DNA of 64,000 nucleotides. Origin: Craspedostauros australis (lineage: Eukaryota; Bacillariophyta; Bacillariophyceae; Mastogloiales; Achnanthaceae). The notes below the pieces were generated by a model. The model ran no database searches and was not told the origin of the DNA. It saw only the letters and a program-made list of their open reading frames with translations. Positions 22,501 through 33,097 of the stretch are shown piece by piece. Position 1 is the stretch's first letter. Each line of letters opens with the position of its first letter. The stretch is from contig JAMXDE010000007.1 of NCBI GenBank assembly GCA_026770025.1, positions 2,232,001 to 2,296,000 of the forward strand, in the 5' to 3' direction. A program made the translations under genes and the position numbers.

Positions 22501-23520
22501 ATGCTTCTACCAAGCGGAACTTTCGCCGCTGTGGGGTTTGGGCTGATTGGGTCTCGCCCAAGAGGCATTCTCGCGAACGATCTATCCATGGAGTCGCTGC
22601 GACAGTTCGCATCCGTGTTCGGAACGCATCCTGACATCATACACATCTTGTGGAACGAGCTCGTACATGCGCGAGCTCTGCCACTCACGGCGAAACCGAA
22701 ACATCTCCTGTGGACGTGCGCGTTTCTCCGTCTGTACGTGTCTGAGACGGCTTTGGCTGTCATGTGCAAGTGTTCTGCCAAAACACTTCGTAAATGGATG
22801 TGGCTAATGATGGCAGCCGTTGAAACCGTTAAGGATCGCATTGTAAGTACTAATAATTTCGCACACCCGAACTACGACACAAAATTCGGTTCACTCCATT
22901 CACTCACACAGAGTTCTCTTTTTTGGTACCGTTCTCATTGACAGATTGTCTGGAACCGTCGTTTCGTTGGCGCATGTCAAAATGCCAAAGCTCTTGTAAC
23001 GGTTGATGGGACGGACATGCGAATCACCGAACCGAAACCGTTTGACAGGAAGTGGTACTCGTTCAAGTTTCGCGCTTCTGGTGTGCGCTACGAGTTGGCT
23101 GTTGCGATTTCCACTGGTGAGATTGTTTGGGCGAATGGGCCTTTCCCGTGTGGGCTGTTGAACGATCTTTCGATCTTCCGTCTGGGACTGAAACCAAGAT
23201 TGGCGCAGCACGAAGTCGTCGTTGCGGATGCCGGATACCGTGGCGACCCTTGCGTGTTCCCGCCAACTTTTCGTGCAGATGGTATCATGCGGTGCCGCCA
23301 CGAAACAGTCAACAGGCGAATCAAGCACTGGCAATGCATGCACCTGAAGTGGCGGCACCACGTGGACAAGCATCGCCTTGCATTCAACGCGGTTGCCATC
23401 CTCACCCAAATTGAACTGAGCAACGGCTTCCCCTCGTTTGACGTTGTTGTCGCCATGCAAGAAGCACGCGAACGTGCCATCGCCCGAGCAGATGCACAAC
23501 ACACAAACACTACTAATTAG
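22501..23520 (+). CDS. DDE transposase, PIF/Harbinger- or IS5-like, two exons
   Basis: Exon 1 22501-22842 and exon 2 22945-23520 join in phase 0 across a 102-bp intron (GTAAGT to ACAG), giving 305 residues. Exon 2 carries the catalytic domain: VTVDGTDM with D135, VVADAGYRG with D209, and HETVNRRIK with E234, so the DDE triad looks intact. Exon 1 (FASVFGTHPDIIHILW and a following helix-turn-helix-like stretch) resembles the N-terminal part of DDE_4/HARBI1-type transposases. Members are usually about 300-400 residues, so this could be complete, or an upstream exon could be missing. The enzyme would cut and rejoin the element ends in the nucleus. The in-frame ATG at 22501 was taken as the start; nothing upstream decides it. 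Confidence 0.8.
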
Positions 23521-25967
23521 GCCGTCCCACGTAGCAGTAACAAATAGCCAGAATTTAACCGGCATACAATTATAATCGTAGATGTCCTCCCTTGTCTGTT
23601 GTAGTGAGTTCGTGTTGGGTGTCCTGGTTTGAAAAAGGCAAGCACAGCATGGCGCTGACTGGTTCATCGTGTAAGTGCTCTGCTTTGCTGTGGGGAACAC
23701 TATTTGTCAAAAATGCATCTCGGACCCACTGATAGTGCACTGTGGAGAACGGGTAAGGACGTTCGTTCCCATGGGGCGACATGCTTCCTTGATCAAAAGA
23801 GGATGGACTAGGCAACCAGACACTGTTGCTTGCGCGAAACAATCCGAGTGTGTCCTAATGAAACGAACGAAAACAGCAGCGAAGCATCTGGACTGTGCAA
23901 TCACACGCACGTTCAGCGGAGGGGTGGGAGGATGTTCACAGCAACAGCCGACGATGAGAGCGACACGAGCAGGGAAGCGACACGAGCAGGGTTCATCACG
24001 CAATGACGCGTGCCTATCAGGACAGGAAAGGGAGGACATGATGCTGCCTACCCCCCTGCGAACGAACATGCTCACTTTCGTCGGGTGTGGAGAGTGACGA
24101 GTGAAGAACCGAAGTACACTGGGCAAGAGTATGATGAGACGATGCATGTTTGTTGGAGTGCTGCGCAGCAATGAATTGTGGCGCGAAAAAAAAAAAACAC
24201 CCCCACGCGTTCGAGGGTTGTTCCGGCACGAAGACACGCACCAGCACGAACAACGAATGCGAAGCAAGGACCCTCTTGAAAAGCAAGGGGCGATTGAGCC
24301 GAAGGGCTGTCACGGCGGAAAGGAGGCAATGTGACGTCGCGTGTCTGGGAATGGGGATGCCCTTGGAGCAGACACGAGGGGATGGAAGGAGTGCAAAGTG
24401 GACGTCATTGGCACGTTCACACAGTGTTGGACATCGCCAGGCACGCACATCAATAAGCGCAACATCACGCCGACACGGGAAAGGCGTGCTCTAGTAGTCG
24501 CATGAGTCGATGATCCGAACGAACAAAGCACGGCACAACACGCTTCAAGCGTGAATAAAGTACAAATCGACACATGTGGTGTCTTTACCGCGCTTCCCTC
24601 GTGTCACAGCACACATTCCTCCCCAACACCGCATCGATCAAAACGAGGTCGTCATCGAATGCACCAAAATTCCATCGCAAGCCAGGCGATGCAGAAGCCC
24701 TGGAGAGGATCGACCGCGTACTATGACCAGGCATGTTGAACTGCAAGTACACACAGTTCCGTCGGTTGCTCTTGGTGCACGACCCTTCGACCGCTCCCAT
24801 CATCGCCACCGTCATGCTATCGCCGTCGCCGTCGCCGCCGTCGTTCTTGTTGTTGTGATGGTAGAGATCGCACAGAAACGGACAATGTGACAGTCCTAGT
24901 ACTCGCATGTAAAATAGATGTGAACTCTACTTGTCTGTGCATGATGTTCTGTACGACCGTGCATGCCCCATTGAAACTGATTGTTTGTTGGGAAGAATTG
25001 CACACCTTCGAATTGGATTGTACAAAACCTTGGTGTATGGCTCTATATGTACTATTGCATGTGGTACACGAAGATCATTTCTTTCTATTACATGCATTCA
25101 CATTCTATGGAGTTGTGCAAGGTACTTCATGGTGACACCTACATAGTTGTTCAACGATGACGCTCATTCTCATAAACCTTGTGATGGTGTCTGGAATTGG
25201 TCGTATACCGTACAAGTGCACAAGTCTGTCAATGTTCGATGACCCTGTCGTCCTCGATCTTAACAATCTTGACGTTCGGCAGATTCGAGAATATCCGATG
25301 CTGCTCCTTTGGGCATTGGCACTGGCCAAAGTTACCAACTTTCCACCCTGCCAAGTCTTCGGTCAACACCGACACCATCATCTGGCATCATCGATATCAG
25401 AACAGCTACCAGTATCAAGCACCAGCTTGATGTGGCACATCCATGAGTCTCCGACGCAACCCATCGATTTTGCCTGAACGAGAATGTGCGGCCGAGTACT
25501 CGAACACGCCCAAGTGCAGCATACGATGGACCTTGACTCCGTCTCGCAAAGAGGGATCTCGTCCACGCGTATGAACATGATGGGGCGATTGCATCAGCTT
25601 GTGGCCTTGACGGTGTTGATGAGCAATAGAGTAGAGTACTCGTAGTTGTCGTCAGGAAGCGAGCCATTCATTGTTGCGAGCCTTCTGCATTGATCGCCTT
25701 CGCAACGATGGAAGTGAAGCTCTTCAGCGCCTCAACTGAACATCGATGCGCCGTCATCTGTAGATGTATCGTAGGTGTATCATGGATACCATCGTATTGT
25801 TCTCCTGCTGGTTCTAGTTGCGTTGTTCCTGCATTCGCAGCTACGGCCTCGTTCCTGTGATTGTGCAATAGGCTTGAACTACATTGCACACCCATTCGTG
25901 TGATTGTGCTCGTGCTTGTTCTTGTTCTGGTCTGTTGGTCGGATGGCCTATTGGCCGAGTCCAGAAC
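23521..25967. other. Intergenic region, no gene seen
   Basis: 2.4 kb between the transposase stop and the convergent end of DUF6824 gene 3. It contains an A12 run at about 24187-24199, a CCGTCG-type trinucleotide stretch near 24820-24845, and one TACTCGTA at 25637. The right border of the putative transposon should lie here, but no inverted repeat matching the left side was found by eye. Confidence 0.45.
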
Positions 25968-28152
25968 TCACGTGCCGGATGATGTACGAGTGTGGCTCTT
26001 CTTTGGTTTGAGGAGCACTTCCATGACTTCAGATGCGGCGGTCATCTTCCTCTTCCTTTCGATGTTCTTTGCTAGCCGATCGAGACCTGCAGCTACTCGC
26101 CCTGCAGCCAGCACCTTGGTGGTCGTAGTTTGGGTCGTCTGCTTCTCCTCTCCTAGGAACTGGCGCCATGTTTCGCCATCCTGTTGGGTTTGTCTCCTGT
26201 GCCCGGGTGGCTTGCGGCTCGCCATCAGCGCAGGACCGTTTCCAATCAAAGGCCCCATAAAAGCTTCTCCTCCTTGTATCTTATCAGCAATGCTCTTTCC
26301 TGGGCGTTTCGGAGCAGACAGAAATGATGGTCGCAGGGGTGGGTGACAGCTCTGGTTGTTGGCGCTGTAACGTTGAAGCGTCGCCGCTGCCAACGAGTTC
26401 TGCAGGTGATTGTGCGGAGCGAGCTGCGCGGATAAACCAGAGACCAAGGTTGTTTCGCGCCATCCTGTCCGTCTTGGGACACGATCACCAAGGGACTGTA
26501 TCATCCTTGTGGCTCGCTTTTGTTGCTTCGGGTTTGCAAGTACTGGGTTGTTAATACCTGTGCATTCTCTGAGAGTCTTCGCGCAAAAGAGATCCATCAT
26601 GTCTTGTGGTGCCGTGAGCGTCTTGGATGAGTTGTTGCCGATCAGACGCAATTTTTCGTCCATGCCAGCCCCATGATGAGCAGCCGGTTTCGCTGGCTCG
26701 GACAAAGTCCCGCCCCCAAGCAACCAGGCGTGAGGACCGGCCAGCTGCATTTGACGTGTGCGAGTGCGAAGTCTGTTGACATCCTGCGCAGCCTGGACAA
26801 GTCCGGCAACATGAACAGCTTCTCTGTCGAAGGCTCGCACGTGGTGCTGGGGTTCGTCTTGGGCGGCCTTTTCGACCTCGTCGATGGCACACAACTTCGA
26901 TCCTGTCGAAAAAACCGCCAACCCAAGGGAGATTGGAGTCGATTGGTTGACTCACCGTGCCTCCTGCAACTCTCTCTTCGGTGAACATCTGACGGATAGC
27001 ACGAGTGGGACTTGCTTTTGAAGCAATGCCAACACACTTGGTTGGCGGAACGCCCGGTAGCAGATCGCGCGCAACGGCTGCCACCACTTGTTGATCGCTG
27101 CCACGGCTCCGTCGATCCGCTTGCAGATGACGGATCCCGATTGGGTCATCCACGATGGATGCCAGCAAACTTGGGGTAACTTTGGTTGCAGAAAGCGCCA
27201 TGGTTGCTGCAGGTAGATGGTGCCTGTTGGTCTCCGTCAACGAGGTCAGCGCCAGAATGTGCGAGTCCAATGGGTGCTTCTTGTTCAGACTGGTGTCACT
27301 GGTCGGTCGGAGTTGTTGGAGTTGTTGGAATCCTGGCAATTGCTGAGTCTGGCAGAGACTGAGGGGCTCATTCTGCAGAATGGTCGCAATCGAGTTGTCA
27401 CCGCGGATCGGATTGGCGCGAAGATGGCCTTTGCCAGCGCAAGGCACACCAATGGTGCTGACCAAGGAAGATGAAGGATGACCACCGCTGTACTGTTGCA
27501 TGTCCATGGCGTAGATTCCGCATCGAGGCGGAAGTTGCGCATCAAGGCTCGAGACCAAGGCGGATGGGAGTAGGACAGCATCCACCGTAGTGGGCGAGGG
27601 GCGAGTAGCCACCGTGTAGCCATCGGCCGCACTGGCGTGAGCAGGAACGTCTTGCAATTGGACGGCATCCAGACTGGATCGTGGATGAAGCAGTCGGAAC
27701 ACATGGCGGAATGCTTGCTTGATCTTTTGGATCAACAGGTTGTCATCTCGCACGACGATGAACGCTTCCTGGTCGGCCGTCGGTGGATGATCCGGTCCGC
27801 CCACCTCTTGCTGGTCAAGGGGGCCGGCCTTGCGCAAGAATTCGCCATTCTTCGCGTGCACAGCGGCGATCACCAGCTGAGCGGCGCGCCGCTTGCCTTC
27901 CTTGCTTTTGGCATCGTGGTAGGCCTTGTGGTGCTGCTGGATGAGCGCTCTGAAGGCAGTGTTGCCTGGCAAGTCCATCGGACCCGTGCCTCGCCCAAGG
28001 AGTACATCGTGGATTCCTATTTCTTGGCGATACGTGCGGGAATGGAGCTCGCTTTCCTCCCCAGCCTGGCTCGTTGATCTCTTTGCATCTGAGTCCTCGG
28101 GCGGTCCGGAGGTGTCGGCCAAGGTCCCGGAGTTGCTGCTGGCAGGGTTCAT
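25968..28152 (-). CDS. DUF6824-domain protein 3, probably two exons
   Basis: Exon 1 runs from ATG 28152 to 26956 (399 codons). The core is HDVLLGRGTGPMD at 48-60, KNGEFLRKAG at 101-110 and QKIKQAFRHVFR at 142-153; the usual GRFLR box reads GEFLR here. After about residue 400 the first frame turns Arg/Cys-rich and looks like a shadow, while the +1 frame continues as natural sequence for about 309 codons to the stop at 25968. A GTGAGT donor at 26955 and an AG at 26896-26895 would remove 61 bp and join the frames in phase, giving about 707 residues. A nearer AG at 26904-26903 would not keep frame. A frameshift in a T6 run is the alternative. The C-terminal part is Gln/Ala/Lys-rich with no domain I recognise. 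It is the most diverged core of the first three copies. Confidence 0.65.
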
Positions 28153-31100
28153 CCTGGAGGGCAGCGAGGGAGGGGGTCGGTGAGGTCGAAGGAGTGGGCG
28201 AGCAGAATACGATCTGTTGTGGTCGGTGGGATTCTATTGCGCAGAGGATGAGAATACTGAGAAATCGTCACTCTGGGTAAGTGTGAAGGCAAAGGACGGT
28301 CAAGGACACACGAACAAGAGGGTTTGGAAACGGAGAAGCAAAGACAAACGACAAATTCATCGTTTGGCATCGTGAGGCATGAATGGCGAGGTACAGAGAG
28401 GTGTGGCACCAGACAGAGAGGAAGAGAAGGTTCGTCAAGGTCAATCGCCTGTTGCGTCGTTGTATCATGGGCTACACCCGCACTGTGTGATGCGATGCGA
28501 TGCGACGCTGCAGCAGGCGACATCGGTTGAATGTGAAATCATTTGCACAGGACAGTTCGGCACCTCCCTGCGAGTATGACTCTTGTCCATCAGAGGATGC
28601 AAGATGGCAAAGGCGTTGTCGTTGCCGTTGTCAGGGATGAATTTGCAACCTCAAGATCGGGCAGGAGTCGCGAAGGCAGCGGGATCGATGCGCCAATAAC
28701 TCCACTGGGCCAACGCATGATCCACCCCATGCCGATGCAGCTCAGTTCGTCACGAGTTGGCTCAGATCGGTGCGCCTCCCACCTTGCTGCACGCACGAAG
28801 GCCTCGGCCTGCGATTCGCTTCAGCATGGTGTGGAAGAGGGTGCTTCGCAGCCTCATACACAGCCAAGCTAAAAGAAACGAGGTTTCCTGACATTGCCAT
28901 GGTCATGTCAGGACAACGAAGCACAGCCATTGCCATTTGCTCGCCTTCGCAAAGGAGCGATTCTCGGTGGCGGGAGAAGGTGATCCTTCAGGAAAAGACG
29001 CGTTTGCGTCCCGATGCTCGAAACATGCCGTTGACTTACTTGTACAATGCCTACGTGTATGGTATGTGTATGTGTATGGTATGTGAATGGTATGTGAATG
29101 TGTATGGTGTGGTATTCTTGAAGATTCCAGATTCTCGCGGATGGATCGTAGATTGCGAATCGGTGTTGTTTGAATCGTCAAATGTAATTTGTGGTCTTCA
29201 AGCCGTCGCCTTCCCCACAGCACAAATTGATGCGCAATGTATGCCACCCGTACGAGTATACGAAGATGGAGCAAAGGAAGTCCAAGTATTATATGTTCCG
29301 GACTCAGCAGAGATGGATGGTGTCTGGTACGAGTATGCTCCTCGTTTGCTACGTTCTGTTGTGAGTTGAAGCGTACTGATGATTGTGTCCAAGAGGTATC
29401 ACGAGGTGCTGTAATGTGCGACCCGGTCCAGTATGTGGAGTAGTCGTACGGTATGCCTGTATCTGCCGATACCTCGCAATGTCTCCGCAAACAACGTGGG
29501 ATCGCTGGATTCGTTGTTGACGTCAAAAGGGTGTCGGGAGTGCACAAGTCCAGGCAGGAAGCCTGCTCGTTCGCTCTACGAGTATTTTGCACCGAAACAG
29601 TCCCGACACGGTGGCTGCGCGAGCTGCTGTTCGAGCTGTTCTGTGGGCATTCGTGTTGGTATTGGTGCTTGTGTGCCTCTCTGCCTGCATCTCTCTACTC
29701 TCTGATCGCTTTCTCCCTTCCTCTCCCATTGATTTCCGCTCTTGTTCTTTCTCTCGCCGCAGCCGTCGCGGTACGCCTATGCAGTGTTGCGTTTTGCGTA
29801 ACTGGGACGACAAGCATGGCGCCAGCAGGGTCAGTACAATAATAGGAGCACAACACAGGTAGGAGAAGGCACCAACATCCCATTCGGTACCTCGTAGTCC
29901 GCCCTGTTCCGGCTGTTGGGCGTGTGGGGAACGATTCGTGTTTGGCCATCTGTTGTGTGGAGTACAAACTATCAGTAGCTCGTGGAGCGCATACGTGTCG
30001 AGTAGAGGAATCGCCTGACACCCAACGCGCACCTGAAACGAACACAGATGGTCCCAGTTTTCGATGTGTCAATAGCACACACGCCAGGCACTGTGGGACA
30101 ACAAGGGAATGAAACCGAGACAGCCCTGATTGGAAGCGGCTCTCGCGAGGGTGGACAAGACCACCGCAAGCACAATAAATGAACGAACACAACATCATCT
30201 GCCAAGAATTTTCGGCCAAAGGAGAATAACGCTGCGACGCAAAAGAAGCCGATCAAGAAAAGCAGAACAGAGCATCAACCTGCACTGACAAAAGCTTGTC
30301 GCTTGTGATCTTGGACGTGAAGGGTTCGCGACGAAGCGTCGCAGCAGTTCTACTCCTCGAAACGAAGAGCACCGAAGGTGCAACAGCACGTATTCGTACT
30401 GGATACGAGAACGGTACTAGCTCGAGTATAGTCGAGTCAACCAACAGAGTTGGAGGGAACGCGTGCCGTGTCGTCTGTGTCACCGGACATGTCACTTTCT
30501 CATCGTGGGAATGGGAGCATGACCTCGGCGTGTACCAATACACCACACACGAACTGGCAGAGATGTGGACAGATGTGGACAGACGTGAAGAGAGACAGAG
30601 ACAGAGTGAGAGTGCAGCTTTGTCATGTTCGTACTCTTGGACAAGGTAGCGAAAGAGTCACTCTCAGGCGAGCCGTGATCGTTCCCTGTTGACACGACAC
30701 ACACATGCTCGTAGATCGCAGGTGTGTGTACCCTTAGACTGTTACGAGTGCCGAAGAACAAACAAAGTGCGTGTATCGCGTAGCCTGCGATCTATGTATG
30801 GAACTTCTGAACGTTTCCTAGTGCATGCGAAGATGTGCGCATGTCTGTGAGGAGCCGCAGCTCGTTGGTATTCCGCGCTTCTCGCACAGATGCTGCTGCT
30901 GTACGAAGAGACACATCGAAAACGAGGACATTGCAGGAGTGGACTAGAATGTATGGAGCACACCTTGTGGAGACGATCAAGTCCATCATGAGGTCGCTTC
31001 GCGTCAAACAAGTTCCCAAGAACAACATGAAACACAACATACATGCCATCGCTCCTCTCGTATTGCACTGTACCTGTTCCAGTACGAGTTTTGTTTGGGA

Positions 31101-32604
31101 TTGACATGGTAGCAAAACACCGATCCGCCAACACATCTGTCTTGATTTGGTCTTGGCATCGACAGCTTTGTTGGTGCCCAGAGAAAATGTGTCGGTGATG
31201 CGAGAAGAGAGCATTCCTTCTGTCATTGGGGATGATGCGCCGTGGATACGTGACACATTTCCATTCCTCGGGCGTCGACCTTGCGTCAAAAGCTACCACG
31301 ATGAATCACAGGCGCAATACTATTATGGCCATCCTCTACGATTTATGCTCACGCATTGCCGCACTTCTCTGGAGAGACATTGTACGTACTCGTACCTCGT
31401 CCGACGTGCTCGGCCGACAGGTCAGCAGATCGGCGTATCGTGAAAAAAGCCGTGAGAATGGAGATAGAATGACCTGCGAAGAGCAGAACAGCTCCGGCTC
31501 TCGCAACGCGGTGATGACTGCAACGGCAAAGAAACACAGGCGTATTTCGGCGCAAACCCAAAAATCCTGCAGAAGACGGTGCACAAAAGCCTTGCCATGG
31601 CACAGAATTCGGGGACTGTCAGCTGACCACCGCCATGCGCTCATGCTTTTCGCGGGCACCGGGTCAACCCAAGAGCGACTGTTCCACCATCGCTGATGCG
31701 CCCTTCTGCAATCATCACATGGGCGTTGAGGCAATCATGGCGCCTGAAGGTCGCGGCATGTTCTGCAGCATCAAGGAGGCGATCTCATGGCGGTGGCGTA
31801 TCGTCACCTCGCATTGCGAAAGAGTTGCTCTGTTCTCTGTGTATTTCCACGAGCTGTTTGTGGCCGCGTGGTCGCGAACACCAAACGTATCTTTTTTGGT
31901 CCGAAAGATGACTGCAGTTAAGATTCGTGTACTTTCGTAGACGAACCGGAGTAGGCCTTGTGGACTGCCGGCTTCAGATGAGGCCGATTAACGCAGTTCA
32001 CTGGGCTTGAATGTTGTATGACTGTCAAGGCTTGTAACGATGAATAGAGTAGTAGTATTGGTACTAATCCGAAGTTGTTCTTATGAGTTAGTAGCCGTAG
32101 GCAGGATGAAGAAACGATAGTAATGTATTGGCACGGCCCAGCACTGACCCTCATGGTTCAGTGCTGAGAAGAGGCTGTACTTTCCTCCGTGTCCTTCTCC
32201 CCTGAATCGCTAGCGATGTCATGCAGTAGGTCTCGTGGCTTCAGGAGATGTTGAAGGGATGGGAGCTGCGCAGCCGGAGCCAGCAGATTGCACTTGCATC
32301 GGGATTCCATTGCTGAGGTTGAAGCAGCTTAGATTGCTCACAATGTGGCTGGCATGGCCGACAAACGTCGTGGTAGTGAAAGGGGATCCAAGTGAAGTCC
32401 ATCTGACAGGATCTGGGGAGCATATAGTTCCCACATGCGTTGGTTGGCTTAGACGGACCGTAGCATGGGAATCGGGAACGATTCGTGACTGAAAAGAGGG
32501 GAGGGCAAGGAAGGTCTGTCCATTGTCGGGTTTGGACAATTACGCGCCAATAGTAATTTCAAGCAACGACACGGGATACCGTAAAAAGGGAAAGTAGTCG
32601 GTTC
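28153..32604. other. Gene-poor region left of the reverse-transcriptase element
   Basis: 4.5 kb with no convincing gene. The first few hundred bases should hold the promoter of DUF6824 gene 3. It contains a TATGTGTATGGTATGTG-type tract at about 29055-29115, a GATGTGGACA pair near 30563-30585, and TACGAGTA/TACTCGTA words at 29251, 29328, 29578 and 31387. Open frames of up to about 230 codons are present but have no protein-like composition or motif. Confidence 0.5.
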
Positions 32605-32608
32605 TTAG
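32605..32608. repeat. Left copy of TTAG target-site duplication
   Basis: TTAG directly precedes the left inverted repeat; the same four bases follow the right repeat at 40320-40323. With a fifth base the match can be read as CTTAG, the C on the right then belonging to the terminal repeat. Confidence 0.65.
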
Positions 32609-32649
32609 GACCCCATTCAGGACAAAAAGGTAGTATCCTGCCGATTTTT
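32609..32649 (+). repeat. Left terminal inverted repeat of the RT element
   Basis: Begins GACCCCATTCAGGA. It pairs with 40279-40319 in inverted orientation; the four mismatches fall at positions 15, 17, 25 and 30. Just inside it, GGACAACA and TGTTGTCC form an additional small inverted pair (about 32654-32695). Confidence 0.85.
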
Positions 32650-33097
32650 TATCGGACAACATTACTTTTTTTGCAAACGATGTGGCGTGTTGTCCATTAG
32701 GGTCATATTTATTTAGCTAGCTTTTACGACACAAATACCTGGCTGACTTGTCTTCAGCGTGGACGAAAATGCTGACGTCAACGACGGTCGATGTCAGACT
32801 GCGATGGTACGGTGTGGATGGTGATGTTGTGACAGTTTCGGTGTCGCGTTGATTCCTCACGTTGTCGATGATTTGGCTCGGTTGTGTGTTTCCTCCTTCG
32901 CTCGTTGCGCAAAGCAGCACAGCGTTGGTGGTGGCACCCCTGCGCGTCAGCTGCAACAGCAACACTTGCGAATACCACACAACACAGAATTAATAATATT
33001 ACATAATGTCATGGAGCACACTAAATTTTCTTTGGTATGCAAAGCAAATATATACATAAATAACTCAGTGATTACATCGTAGATGTGCCATACGGCA

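Larger units (their letters stand above)
18785..23520. mobile_element. Putative PIF/Harbinger-like (IS5-like DDE) transposon: divergent transposase and partner gene
   Basis: A two-exon DDE transposase on the plus strand (22501-23520) faces away from a three-exon unknown gene on the minus strand (20733 to 18785). Autonomous PIF/Harbinger elements typically carry a transposase and a second gene, often divergent, so this arrangement fits, although the partner shows no Myb/SANT signature that I can recognise. The coordinates given are the outer ends of the two coding regions. I could not find terminal inverted repeats or a 3-bp target duplication by eye, so the true element borders, and whether it is still an element or a domesticated pair, are open. 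Confidence 0.5.
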
